From DASVBJ01 sp036375895 (GTDB lineage: Bacteria; Actinomycetota; Actinomycetes; JACCUZ01): a stretch of DNA of 21,698 nt. Under the pieces are notes generated by a model, which did no database searches, was not told the DNA's origin, and saw only the letters and a program-made list of their open reading frames with translations. This document shows, in pieces, positions 1 to 7,673 of the stretch. Each line of letters opens with the position of its first letter. Positions within the stretch are counted from its first letter, which is position 1. Made by a program: the position numbers and the translations under genes. The stretch covers positions 1 through 21,698 of the forward strand of contig DASVBJ010000034.1 of the NCBI GenBank assembly GCA_036375895.1, in the 5' to 3' direction.

Positions 1-386
1 GCGGCCCCTGCTCTTGTCCCCCGAGACGCCTCACCTGCGGCGTCCGAAGGGCATCGAGCGACCGGTCGACACTGGCCGGCGAGGAGCAAGGGGGCACGCC
101 GTGGAAGGCACGCAGTTCAGGACTGCCGTGCGCGCCCGGCGTGGTGTCGCCGTCCTCGACCTGGTCGCCGATGGCCTGCTCGGTGCCGACGTCCCGAGGG
201 TTCCCGGCTTGTGGGGGGCGCGGGGAGCCAGCGGGGGTGACGCGGCCGACGTGGCAGACGGCCGGGTGCGGGACGTCGGCGCCGAGCGGGACCTGATCAA
301 GACGGTCGTCCATCGGGTGCATCAGCGCAGAGCCCGGCGGCGACTGGTTGCGAACAGGCGCAGCTGAGAGAACCGTGGGGGACGTC

Positions 387-423
387 GGAGGCCGGAGCGT
401 GGCAGGGGAGCGCTCCGGCCTCC
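387..423. terminator. Strong hairpin, probable terminator
   Basis: GGAGGCCGGAGCG at 387-399 is the exact reverse complement of CGCTCCGGCCTCC at 411-423. This gives a 13-bp perfect stem with an 11-base loop. There is no T-run, which is common for actinobacterial terminators. It lies upstream of the protease-sigma-CHAT cassette and could insulate it from whatever lies to the left, or end a minus-strand transcript. Confidence 0.45.
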
Positions 424-491
424 GGCCGGTCAAGGACCTGCACGACCGCACCGACGATCAGCAGATCGTGCCCGCCCGTCTCGGGCGGGAC
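405..491 (-). pseudogene. Possible flavin-reductase C-terminal remnant
   Basis: Read on the minus strand, this segment gives a peptide containing GGHDLLIVGAVVQVLDRP. It resembles the GDHxxxVGxVxxL strand region near the end of flavin-reductase-like (HpaC/FMN-binding split-barrel) proteins. Upstream the frame runs antisense into the protease gene, and downstream it runs into the 387-423 hairpin, so no complete protein is possible. It may be the decayed tail of a gene truncated when the neighbouring cassette arrived. The match is short and could be chance. Confidence 0.22.
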
Positions 492-509
492 CCATGAGAA
501 AGGGACAGC

Positions 510-1694
510 ATGAGGACTCCTGAGCAGCAGCAGGCCCGGCTCGAACGGCTGCTTGCGCGTCGGCCCGAGTTCCGCACCGTCGGCGCCGGCGACGACCCGC
601 GGTCGGCCATCATCCGGCGGGACGCCCTGTTGGTGCCAGCGACTCACGCTGCCCGGGTCGAGGAGTCCGTCCGGGAGTGGACCGACCGCCGGGACGACCT
701 CGAGCACCTCGGCATGGCTCGGTTCACGTTGCGGCGGGACGCCGACGTCCCCGACCTGATCACCGGGTCGCTGACCCCCGCCGACGGTGACGCCCTCGCC
801 TCCCCCATCCACCTCTTCCGTGGCGAGCCCGACTACGGCGGCGGGCCAGTCGGCCCGCCGAGCCCGCTCGCGGACACACCCCCGGTCCCCGGCCAGGCGA
901 CGGGACGGCCCGTCCACGTCGCGATCCTGGACACCGGGCTCGCCACGCACCCGTGGTTCCCGGCCAACACCTGGACCGCCCTCGGCGGCGACGTCGACGA
1001 CCGGCTCGACGCCGACCACGACTACGAGCTCGACTCCCAGGCCGGTCACGGCACCTTCATCGGCGGAGTGGTTCGCCAGCACGCCCCGGGTGCGAGGTTG
1101 CTGATCGGCCGGGTGCTGAGCTCGATCGGAGTCTGCGACGAGGTCGAGCTGCTGGAGGCCCTTCATCTGCTGGGCACCCAGAGCCGAGGACACCGGATCG
1201 ACGTCCTCAACCTGTCCCTCGGCGCGTACACCTGGGACGACCGGCCGCCCGCGGGGGTCGCGGAGGCCCTGAAGGGTCTCGGGTCTGACGCAGTCGTCGT
1301 GGCCGCCGCAGGGAACAACGGCACGGACCGGAAGTTCTGGCCGGCAGCGCTCGACGACGTCGTCGCGGTCGGCGCTCTGGCCGAGGACGGGCTGGGCAGG
1401 GCCGAGTTCTCGAACCACGGACCGTGGGTCGACGCCTGGGCTGTCGGCGAGCACGTCCCGAGCAGCTTCGTGGTGTTCGACGGGCCGATGCCGCCGACCG
1501 CGAACATCGATCCCGACTGTTTCAAGGGCTTCGCCACCTGGAGCGGCACGTCGTTCGCGGCTCCTCGCGTCGCGGCGGCCCTGGCGCACCGGGCCGCCGA
1601 GCGGGACGCGTCGCCCCGCACGGTGCTGCCCGGGGTGCTCGAGGACTTCTCCCTGCCCGCCAGCTCAGGCCTCGATGCAGTCGACTCGCGATGA
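510..1694 (+). CDS. Cytoplasmic S8 subtilisin-like serine protease
   Basis: A 394-residue subtilisin-family (S8) protease. The full catalytic set is present: Asp141 in AILDTG, His180 in GHGTF, the oxyanion Asn269 in AAAGNNG, and Ser348 in GTSFAAP. There is no signal peptide, propeptide-like secretion signal or membrane segment. The roughly 130 residues before the catalytic domain are charged and include a Pro/Gly-rich linker, so the enzyme probably acts inside the cell. That is unusual, since most subtilases are exported. The ATG is preceded by AAAGGGA (499-505). It is the first gene of a same-strand cassette with a sigma factor, a small unknown protein and a TPR-CHAT protease, which suggests a regulatory or defence role rather than nutrition. 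Family assignment is secure; the substrate is unknown. Confidence 0.93.
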   Translation: MRTPEQQQARLERLLARRPEFRTVGAGDDPRSAIIRRDALLVPATHAARVEESVREWTDRRDDLEHLGMARFTLRRDADVPDLITGSLTPADGDALASPIHLFRGEPDYGGGPVGPPSPLADTPPVPGQATGRPVHVAILDTGLATHPWFPANTWTALGGDVDDRLDADHDYELDSQAGHGTFIGGVVRQHAPGARLLIGRVLSSIGVCDEVELLEALHLLGTQSRGHRIDVLNLSLGAYTWDDRPPAGVAEALKGLGSDAVVVAAAGNNGTDRKFWPAALDDVVAVGALAEDGLGRAEFSNHGPWVDAWAVGEHVPSSFVVFDGPMPPTANIDPDCFKGFATWSGTSFAAPRVAAALAHRAAERDASPRTVLPGVLEDFSLPASSGLDAVDSR

Positions 1695-1748
1695 CGGATA
1701 TCGTGCGGCTCAGGGGACCGGTCGCCCGACCGGGCTCGTCCCCTTCCC

Positions 1749-1755
1749 GAGGGGG
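1749..1755 (+). promoter_or_regulatory. RBS that decides the sigma-factor start
   Basis: GAGGGGG lies 6 bases before GTG 1762. The more upstream in-frame ATG at 1675 would overlap the protease gene by 20 bases, has no comparable site, and would add a non-conserved 29-residue leader. I therefore prefer GTG 1762. Confidence 0.5.
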
Positions 1756-1761
1756 GTGCTG

Positions 1762-2331
1762 GTGGCCGAGCCGGACGTCGCAGAGCTCGTACGCGGCGCC
1801 GGCCGCGGGGAGCAGCTCTGCTGGGACCAGCTCGTGGAGCGGTTCTCCGGCCTGGTCTGGCACATCGCCCGAGCCCACCGGCTCAGCAGCTCGGACGCCG
1901 CGGACGTCGCTCAGACCGTCTGGCTGCGGCTCGTCGAGTCGCTACCGCAGCTGCGCGACCCTGCTGCGGTCGGAGGATGGTTGGCGACCACGACCCGCAA
2001 CGAGAGCGTGCGAGTCATCCGCCGGTCCGGGCGCGAGCTGGCCGACGACTCGGTCGCGCTCGCCGAGGCGCCCACGGATGACGCCCAGTCACCAGAGGCC
2101 CTCGTCGAGCTGGGCGAGGACCGCAAGCTCGTCCGGCAGGCTCTCGACCGCCTGTCGCTACGGTGCAGGACCTTGCTGCGGGCCCTCGCCTACGCGCCCG
2201 AGCACAGCTACGCCGAGATCTCCGCGGCCCTGGGGATGCCGATCGGCAGCATCGGGCCGACCCGTGGCCGTTGTCTCGACCACCTCCGGCGTGAGCTGGC
2301 GACCGCCGGCGCGCTGGCGACCGATGAGTGA
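1762..2331 (+). CDS. ECF-type RNA polymerase sigma factor
   Basis: A 189-residue sigma-70-family protein of ECF size. Region 2 covers about residues 8-75 and contains WDQLVERFSGLVWHIARAH and the DAADVAQTVWLRLVESL helix that contacts core RNA polymerase and the -10 element. A linker rich in Asp/Glu/Ala follows. Region 4 (about 125-185) has the helix-turn-helix SYAEISAALGMPIGSIGPTR for -35 recognition. No membrane anti-sigma gene follows. Instead the next genes encode a small soluble protein and a caspase-like protease, so control may be by partner proteolysis. The start is chosen from the RBS at 1749-1755; an ATG at 1675 would give 218 residues. Function class is secure; the target promoters are unknown. 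Confidence 0.9.
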   Translation: MAEPDVAELVRGAGRGEQLCWDQLVERFSGLVWHIARAHRLSSSDAADVAQTVWLRLVESLPQLRDPAAVGGWLATTTRNESVRVIRRSGRELADDSVALAEAPTDDAQSPEALVELGEDRKLVRQALDRLSLRCRTLLRALAYAPEHSYAEISAALGMPIGSIGPTRGRCLDHLRRELATAGALATDE

Positions 2332-2336
2332 GGGAG
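2331..2336 (+). promoter_or_regulatory. RBS that decides the start of the 151-aa gene
   Basis: AGGGAG begins on the last base of the sigma stop codon and sits 6 bases before GTG 2343. An alternative in-frame GTG at 2328 overlaps the sigma stop as GTGA but has no ribosome-binding site of its own. Confidence 0.45.
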
Positions 2337-2342
2337 ACCGCA

Positions 2343-2798
2343 GTGGCAGAGCTTGACGCCCGCGACGTCCGGTTGCTCGCTCAGGTGCACGGTGCGCTGG
2401 AGGAGCACGACCCCGTGCCGCAGGCCGTGATCGACGCAGCGAAGGAGAGCCTGACCTGGCTCTCGATCGACGCCGAGCTGGCGTCGCTCGCCGATGACAG
2501 TGCGCTCGCCTCCGCCGGCGTACGCACAGAGACGGCGGCACGCGTTCTCACCTTCGAGTGCAGCACCGGCGTGGTGGTGCTCGAGGTGACGAGCAGGGGT
2601 GACGAGCGTCGCCTGGTCGGCCAGGCCGACCGGGCAGCGCTGCTACAGGTGCGGCACCGCGGCGGCACCGTCGAGGTGGCGACCGATGAGCACGGTCGCT
2701 TCCGGGCCGAGGGGGTGCTGTCGGGGCCGGTCAGCGTCGTCTGCACGTTCCAGGACAGCCCAGAGGCACCGATAGTGACCTCTTGGGTCGTCGTCTGA
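2343..2798 (+). CDS. Unknown 151-aa protein between sigma and CHAT
   Basis: I do not recognise a named family. The first 60 or so residues look helical and acidic (motif EEHDPVPQAVIDAAKESL), a pattern seen in soluble anti-sigma or partner domains, but there is no HxxxCxxC zinc motif. The remainder looks like beta strands, ending in a segment (DEHGRFRAEGVLSGPVSVVC) reminiscent of carboxypeptidase-regulatory/Ig-like folds. There is no signal peptide or membrane segment. The gene lies 11 bases after the sigma stop and 32 bases before the CHAT gene, so co-expression is likely. By position it could be the sigma factor's inhibitor or a substrate of one of the two proteases; that is inference only. 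Codons are less GC-biased than in the rest of the window (11 of the first 70 end in A/T). Confidence 0.75.
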   Translation: MAELDARDVRLLAQVHGALEEHDPVPQAVIDAAKESLTWLSIDAELASLADDSALASAGVRTETAARVLTFECSTGVVVLEVTSRGDERRLVGQADRAALLQVRHRGGTVEVATDEHGRFRAEGVLSGPVSVVCTFQDSPEAPIVTSWVVV

Positions 2799-2830
2799 AC
2801 AACCCGGGTCACATCTGACATCCTGCGCAG

Positions 2831-5434
2831 GTGGGGCCCGAGACGACCGACCGGCTGGCGGTCGCGACCCGCAACCTTTCCGCTGCGCATGATCAGCCCA
2901 CGCGGGTCCTGGCCGACACGGACGAGCTGATTGAGGCCTGCGACCGCGACGAGGCGGCCGCGGTCGCACTCCGGGCGCGGGCCCTCGCCAGGCGGCGCAA
3001 CGGAGACCTCGCCGGCGCCATCGACGATCTTCGCCGCGCCATTCAGGTGGCGACCCGGCAGCGTCTCGGCCGGCGCGTCGGCGAGGCTCGGATGAGCCTC
3101 GTCGTCGTGCTCGCCGACGCAGGGCGGACACGCGAGGCACTCCTGGAGGCCGACCGTGCGCGGGACCTGCTCGAAGGGGCCGACCTCAGTCGGCTGCTGA
3201 CCCAACGCGGCCTGGTCCTGCAACGTCTCGGCCGCTATGACGAGGCGCTTTCCTGCTACCGCCAAGCGTTACGCAGCATCCGCAGTCGCGGCGACGTCCT
3301 GTGGGAGGCAATCCTTCTGAGCAACCGTGGGCCGCTGCGCTCCTACCTCGGTGACCACCGGGGCGCTGTGGCTGACCTCAGACGGTGCGCCGACCTCGCG
3401 GAACAGCAGGGCTTGGGCGTGATCCGGGTCCGAGCCCGGCAGAACCTCGGCTTCACGATGGCCCTGGTCGGCGATCTACCGGCCGCTCTGGCCCTGCTGG
3501 ACGAAGCCGAGCAGGACCGGCTCAAGCTCGGCGCGGACTGCGTCCCCGTCTGGGTGGACAGGGCCGAGGCGCTGCTGGGAGCCGGGCTCGGCGAGGAGGC
3601 GGCGGCCTACGCCGCCGACGCACTGGCCTCACTCGCGGAGAGGGGCCTGGCGTACGACACGGCCGAGGCCCGTCTGCTGCTCGCCCGGGCATCGCTGCAG
3701 GCGGGCCGGCCCGCCGCCGCACGGCACGCCGCAGAGCTCGCGACCGACGAGTTCCGTCGACAGCGTCGGCACACCTGGGCCCGGCTGGCCCGGCAGGTCG
3801 CCGTGCTGGCCAGGTGGGACTCGGGCGACTGTGGGCCCGCCCTGACTCGCGCGGCGCGGCGTGCGGCCGACGAGTGCGCCGCCGCCGGTTGGACGGTCGC
3901 CGCGCAGGACAGCCGGTTCGTGGCGGCGCGGTCGGCACTGGCCTCCGGCTCCCGTGCCCTGGCGCTGCGGCTGCTCGGGGAGGTCGCGTCGACGAGACGG
4001 CGAGGCAACGTCGCGGTGCGGGTCACGGCATGGCATGCCGAGGCGCTGCTCCGGCTGACGGAAGGCGACCGGCCCGGCGCCGAGCGAGCCCTGCGGCGAG
4101 GGCTGGCGTTGCACTCCGAGAACGCGGCGGTGCTCGGCGCCACCGATCTGCGTGCCCACGCCGCCGTGTTCGGAGAGGAGCTTGCCGCCCTGGGGGTGCG
4201 CCTCGCCCTGGAGGACGGCCGGGCCAGGTCGGTCCTCTCGTGGGTGGAACGGTCGCGGGCCACTGCCTTGCACTCGCTGCCCGCCCGGCCGCCGCAGGAC
4301 GGCCGCCTCGCCGCCGATCTCGCGCGCCTGCGTGCCGTCGCCGCGCTGATCCGGGACGAGGCCGTCGCGGGGCGGGACGTCGGCGCGCTGCACCGGCAGC
4401 AAGAGACCCTCGAGCAGTCCGTCCGCGACCTCGCCCGACATGCCCGCGGCAGCGAGGTCGGCAAGGAGTCGCTCGACATCCGTTCGCTCGCGGCTGCCCT
4501 CGGCGGTTGGGCGCTCGTCGAGCTGGTGCGGGACCGCGACGACCTGCACGCCGTCACCCTCGTCGACGGCCGGGTCACGCTGCATCGTCTCGGCGGCTAC
4601 GCCGAGGCGGCGAAGGAGACGGAGGCGTTGCGCTTCGCCCTCACCCGGCTGGCACACCCGTCCACGTCGGAGCGGGTCCGCGACCTGGCCCGGCGCGGCC
4701 GGGACGTCGCGGCCGCAAGGCTCGACGACCTCGTGCTCACCCCGCTGAGGAGCCGCCTCGGCGGGCGCCCGGTCGTCGTCGTGCCCACCGGCGACCTGCA
4801 CGCGCTCCCCTGGCCGACGCTGCCCACCCTGCGCGGCCGGCCGGTCGTGGTCGCGCCCTCCGCCCGACTCTGGCTGCGCGCCGCCCAGGCGCCACGCCGG
4901 CGGTCGCGGCGGGCCGCCCTGGTGGCGGGGCCACGGCTGGACCACGCCGAGGCCGAGGTGCAGGCACTGGCGGGCTGCTACCCCAGCGGCACCGTGCTGG
5001 TCGGGGCGGCGGCCACAGCGGACGCCGTACGCGTCGCCGTCGACGGCGCGCGGCTCGCGCACATCGCCGCCCACGGGCACTTCCGCTCGGACAACCCGCA
5101 GTTCTCCTGCCTCGAGCTCGCCGACGGTCCGCTCACGGTCTACGACCTCGAGCGGATGCGGCGCGCCCCCGAGGTGCTGGTGCTGTCGGCCTGCGACTCC
5201 GGCCTCTCCGACGTCAAGCCGGGTGACGAGCTGATGGGCCTCGCGGCCTCCGTGATGGCGCTCGGCACCCGCACCCTCGTCGCCAGCGTGGTGCCCGTGC
5301 CGGACGAGCCGACGCGACCGTTCATGGAGCAGCTGCATGCCCGGATGCGCGCCGGCGCGGGGCCCGCCGCGGCGCTGGCCGCGACGACCGAGGCGACCGG
5401 CCTCGACGGCTTCGTCTGCCTCGGCGCAGGCTGA
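2831..5434 (+). CDS. TPR-CHAT caspase-like protease
   Basis: An 867-residue protein. The N-terminal half is a series of helical tetratricopeptide-like repeats, with clear examples such as LGRYDEALSCYRQALRSI and YLGDHRGAVADLRRCADLAE. After a helical middle region comes a C-terminal CHAT domain (about residues 550-867), a clan CD cysteine peptidase fold related to caspases and separase. The dyad is visible: His748 in HIAAHGHF and Cys788 in LSACDSG, and the protein ends in the family-typical FVCLGAG. The start is GTG 2831; no good ribosome-binding site is seen, and it may be coupled to the upstream gene 32 bases away. There is no export signal. TPR-CHAT proteins are known to be triggered proteases (for example Csx29 of type III-E CRISPR). 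Here the TPR part probably senses a partner or ligand and the CHAT part cleaves a neighbour-encoded protein. Confidence 0.93.
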   Translation: MGPETTDRLAVATRNLSAAHDQPTRVLADTDELIEACDRDEAAAVALRARALARRRNGDLAGAIDDLRRAIQVATRQRLGRRVGEARMSLVVVLADAGRTREALLEADRARDLLEGADLSRLLTQRGLVLQRLGRYDEALSCYRQALRSIRSRGDVLWEAILLSNRGPLRSYLGDHRGAVADLRRCADLAEQQGLGVIRVRARQNLGFTMALVGDLPAALALLDEAEQDRLKLGADCVPVWVDRAEALLGAGLGEEAAAYAADALASLAERGLAYDTAEARLLLARASLQAGRPAAARHAAELATDEFRRQRRHTWARLARQVAVLARWDSGDCGPALTRAARRAADECAAAGWTVAAQDSRFVAARSALASGSRALALRLLGEVASTRRRGNVAVRVTAWHAEALLRLTEGDRPGAERALRRGLALHSENAAVLGATDLRAHAAVFGEELAALGVRLALEDGRARSVLSWVERSRATALHSLPARPPQDGRLAADLARLRAVAALIRDEAVAGRDVGALHRQQETLEQSVRDLARHARGSEVGKESLDIRSLAAALGGWALVELVRDRDDLHAVTLVDGRVTLHRLGGYAEAAKETEALRFALTRLAHPSTSERVRDLARRGRDVAAARLDDLVLTPLRSRLGGRPVVVVPTGDLHALPWPTLPTLRGRPVVVAPSARLWLRAAQAPRRRSRRAALVAGPRLDHAEAEVQALAGCYPSGTVLVGAAATADAVRVAVDGARLAHIAAHGHFRSDNPQFSCLELADGPLTVYDLERMRRAPEVLVLSACDSGLSDVKPGDELMGLAASVMALGTRTLVASVVPVPDEPTRPFMEQLHARMRAGAGPAAALAATTEATGLDGFVCLGAG

Positions 5435-5480
5435 GGGGGGCCGGCGGGCCCGAGACCGGTCCGACGCGAGGTGCGGTGGC

Positions 5481-5834
5481 ATGGACATCGAGCTGACGCT
5501 CGACTGCAACGATCTCGACCGCCAGACTTCGTTCTGGCAGGCCGCGCTCGAGTGCGACGCCCACCCGACGGTCCCCGGACGCTACGTCTCGCTCATGCCG
5601 CGCGACCCGCGGGTTCCCGCACTCACCCTCCAGCTCGTGCCCGAGACCAAGGCCGGCAAGAACCGCCTGCACCTCGACCTGCTGGTCGACGACCTCGACG
5701 GCACGGTGGCGCACCTGCGCTCACTGGGCGCCACCGAGCTCGCGCCACGACGAGAGGAGTTCGGGGCGCGGTGGTACGTGCTGGCCGACCCGGAGGGCAA
5801 CGAGTTCTGCGTCGCCGAGGCGCCCCAGCCGTGA
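5481..5834 (+). CDS. Small VOC (glyoxalase-fold) protein
   Basis: A 117-residue single-domain vicinal-oxygen-chelate protein. It shows the two beta-alpha-beta-beta-beta modules: an N-terminal strand and helix with FWQAALEC, the central HLDLLVDDLDGTVAHLRSLG, and the closing WYVLADPEGNEFCVAE, which carries the usual metal-site Glu. A GAGG site lies about 9 bases before ATG 5481; upstream in-frame codons run back into the CHAT gene and are ignored. It lies 46 bases after the CHAT stop and may be the last gene of that transcript, but it may equally be an unrelated neighbour. VOC proteins of this length serve in antibiotic resistance, dioxygenation or isomerisation; the substrate cannot be read from sequence. 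Confidence 0.85.
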   Translation: MDIELTLDCNDLDRQTSFWQAALECDAHPTVPGRYVSLMPRDPRVPALTLQLVPETKAGKNRLHLDLLVDDLDGTVAHLRSLGATELAPRREEFGARWYVLADPEGNEFCVAEAPQP

Positions 5835-5868
5835 GGTCGGCTGCCCGGAGATCTGCGGTGCCCGGAGG

Positions 5869-6717
5869 TCAGCCCGGCAGCGGGCCCGTGGCGACCGGGC
5901 GGTTCGGGTCGGTGACCCAGTGCGACCACGACCCGACGTACAGAGCAGCGGGGATGTCGAGGACGGCGAGCGAGAGCACGGTCTGCGCCGCCGTGACCCC
6001 CGACCCGCAGTAGGCGCCGACCGCGACCCCGTCGACGACGCCGAGCCGGGCGAAGCGCTCGGCCAGCGCCTCTCGCGGGAGCAGTCGGCCGTCGGCGTCG
6101 ACGTTGCCGGCGGCCGGTGCGCTGACCGCCCCCGGGACGTGCCCGGCCACCGGGTCGATCGGCTCGACCTCCCCGCGGTACCGCTCCGCGGCCCGCACGT
6201 CGAGCAGGACGCCGGTGCGGGCCGTGGTCGCCGCACCCTCGGCGTCCAGCACCGGCATGCCGCCCGCCCTGGCCACGAAGTCGCCCGGCTCGGGCACGAC
6301 GTCGACCACCTCCACGGGCAGCCCGGCCGCCTGCCAGGCCCGCAGCCCGCCGTCCAGGATGCGCACGTCGGGATGGCCGAGGTGGCGCAGCAGCCACCAG
6401 GCGCGGGCCGCCACCGACGCGTCGGCGTCGTCGTAGGCGACGACCGGCCGGTCGGCTCGCACCCCGAGCCGCCGTAGCGCGGCCTGCGCCTGCTCGACGC
6501 TCGGCAACGGGTGGCGGCCGCCGTCGCCGGGCGGCCCGGACAGGTCGAGGTCCAGGTCGGCGAACACGGCGCCCGGCAGGTGACCGGCGCGGTAGCTCTC
6601 CCGGCCGGGCGGCCCGCTGATCCCGCCACGGACGTCGAGGAGCAGCGGAGGGTCGTCGGAGCGCAGCGCGGAAACCAGCGACGGCACGTCCACCAGGGGG
6701 TTGATCTTCACCCGCAC
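5869..6717 (-). CDS. Two-domain sulfurtransferase (rhodanese)
   Basis: A 282-residue thiosulfate/3-mercaptopyruvate sulfurtransferase with tandem rhodanese domains. The N-terminal domain (about 1-145) has LLLDVRGG, YRAGHLPGAVFADLDLDLSG and the family-typical VVAYDDADASVAARAWWLL, and is inactive. The C-terminal domain (about 165-282) carries the persulfide-forming Cys237 in the active loop AYCGSGVTA. The CGSGVT loop is the form usual in mercaptopyruvate-type enzymes. The start is GTG at 6717; a second in-frame GTG two codons in (6711) is also possible. It is convergent with the small VOC gene (34-base gap) and divergent from the double-VOC gene. It is a cytoplasmic enzyme of sulfur transfer or cyanide detoxification. 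Confidence 0.93.
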   Translation of the reverse strand: MRVKINPLVDVPSLVSALRSDDPPLLLDVRGGISGPPGRESYRAGHLPGAVFADLDLDLSGPPGDGGRHPLPSVEQAQAALRRLGVRADRPVVAYDDADASVAARAWWLLRHLGHPDVRILDGGLRAWQAAGLPVEVVDVVPEPGDFVARAGGMPVLDAEGAATTARTGVLLDVRAAERYRGEVEPIDPVAGHVPGAVSAPAAGNVDADGRLLPREALAERFARLGVVDGVAVGAYCGSGVTAAQTVLSLAVLDIPAALYVGSWSHWVTDPNRPVATGPLPG

Positions 6718-6882
6718 ATTCTGCCGGTTGTCCGGATCATCGCCGGAGGACCCCGGTCACGACTGCGGACCTGTACGTGAGGTTCACGGTCTGGGCGAGA
6801 TCGGCCGCCACCAGGTCTCGATCCTGTCGGCACGCGGTGGCAGTGTCGCTGGTGTCGGCACGTCGTCCCGCAGGAGGCTGTC

Positions 6883-7662
6883 ATGTCCCACGTCACGTCA
6901 TACGCCAACGGCACGCCGTCGTGGATGGACCTGATGACAAGCGACCGCGAGGCCGCACTGCGCTTCTACGGCGCACTCTTCGGCTGGCGGTTCGAGGTCG
7001 GCCCGCCCGAGTCGGGGCACTACACGACCTGCCTGCTCGACGGCGACCCCGTGGCCGGCATCGGCGAGCGACCCGCGGACGCCGACTACCCCGTCGCCTG
7101 GACCACCTACCTGGCCGTCGACGACGTGGACAAGACCTGCGCCGCGGTCACCGAGCACGGCGGCCAGGTGCTCATGCCGCCCATGGACGTCTTCGAGGAG
7201 GGCCGGATGGCGATGGCCGCCGACCCGACCGGCGCCGTGTTCGGCATGTGGCAGGCCGGCAAGCACACCGGTGCGCGGCGGGTCAACGAGCCGGGCGCGA
7301 TCTGCTGGAACGAGGTCACCACCGGCGACACGGAGACCGCGGCCCGGTTCTACACCGACGTCTTCGGGATGACCGCCGAGAAGATGGACTCCGAGTTCGA
7401 CTACCGCACGCTGCAGGTCGCCGGTCGCACCGTGGCGGGGGTGTTCAACCCGCCGCAGGGTCTGCCGGAAGGCGTCCCGCCGTACTGGATGGGCTACTTC
7501 GCGGTCGACGACACCGACGGCGCGGTCGAGCGGGTCACGGCGGGCGGCGGCAGCGTGATCGCCCCGCCGATGGACTCGCCGTACGGCCGGATCGCGGTCG
7601 TGAGCGACCCGCAGGGCGCAGTGCTGTCCGTCATGGCGATGGCCGCGGAGATGCCGCAGTAG
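6883..7662 (+). CDS. Two-domain VOC family protein
   Basis: A 259-residue protein with two glyoxalase/VOC domains in tandem. The first is about 8-122, opening with PSWMDLMTSDREAALRFYG. The second is about 135-255, opening with ICWNEVTTGDTETAARFYT. Each ends with the PxGxxxxVxDPxGA pattern: RMAMAADPTGAVFGMWQ and RIAVVSDPQGAVLSVM. This type is common in streptomycetes and relatives and is often annotated as a hydroxylase or glyoxalase-like protein without a known substrate. ATG 6883 has a near-perfect AGGAGG site about 5 bases upstream. The gene stops 11 bases before the convergent end of the thymidine kinase gene. Confidence 0.92.
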   Translation: MSHVTSYANGTPSWMDLMTSDREAALRFYGALFGWRFEVGPPESGHYTTCLLDGDPVAGIGERPADADYPVAWTTYLAVDDVDKTCAAVTEHGGQVLMPPMDVFEEGRMAMAADPTGAVFGMWQAGKHTGARRVNEPGAICWNEVTTGDTETAARFYTDVFGMTAEKMDSEFDYRTLQVAGRTVAGVFNPPQGLPEGVPPYWMGYFAVDDTDGAVERVTAGGGSVIAPPMDSPYGRIAVVSDPQGAVLSVMAMAAEMPQ

Positions 7663-7673
7663 GCCGCGGGCGG

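Larger units (their letters stand above)
1..509. other. Stretch without a convincing gene
   Basis: Open frames exist on both strands (for example plus 14-367 and minus 31-300), but their products are arginine-rich or low-complexity and resemble no family I recognise. The plus frame has roughly a fifth of its codons ending in A or T, unlike the confident genes nearby. What can be seen is a strong hairpin (387-423) and, on the minus strand, a short stretch resembling the C-terminal part of a flavin reductase. The leftmost bases may hold the end of a gene lying outside the window. No clear promoter for the downstream operon is visible. Confidence 0.5.

Noticed and set aside
14..367. 117-residue plus-strand frame
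   Set aside because: TTG start, arginine-rich product, weaker G/C bias at third positions and no recognised motif.
1675..1761. ATG 1675 as the sigma-factor start
   Set aside because: It overlaps the protease gene and lacks a ribosome-binding site; GTG 1762 has GAGGGGG at good spacing and starts just before region 2.
510..5434. CRISPR type III-E identity of the CHAT cassette
   Set aside because: No Cas7-11/gRAMP-like gene, Cas1/2 or repeat array is in the window; only the protease/sigma layout is similar.
3629..5509. 626-residue minus-strand frame opposite the CHAT gene
   Set aside because: Antisense shadow in GC-rich DNA; the plus strand has clear TPR and CHAT motifs.
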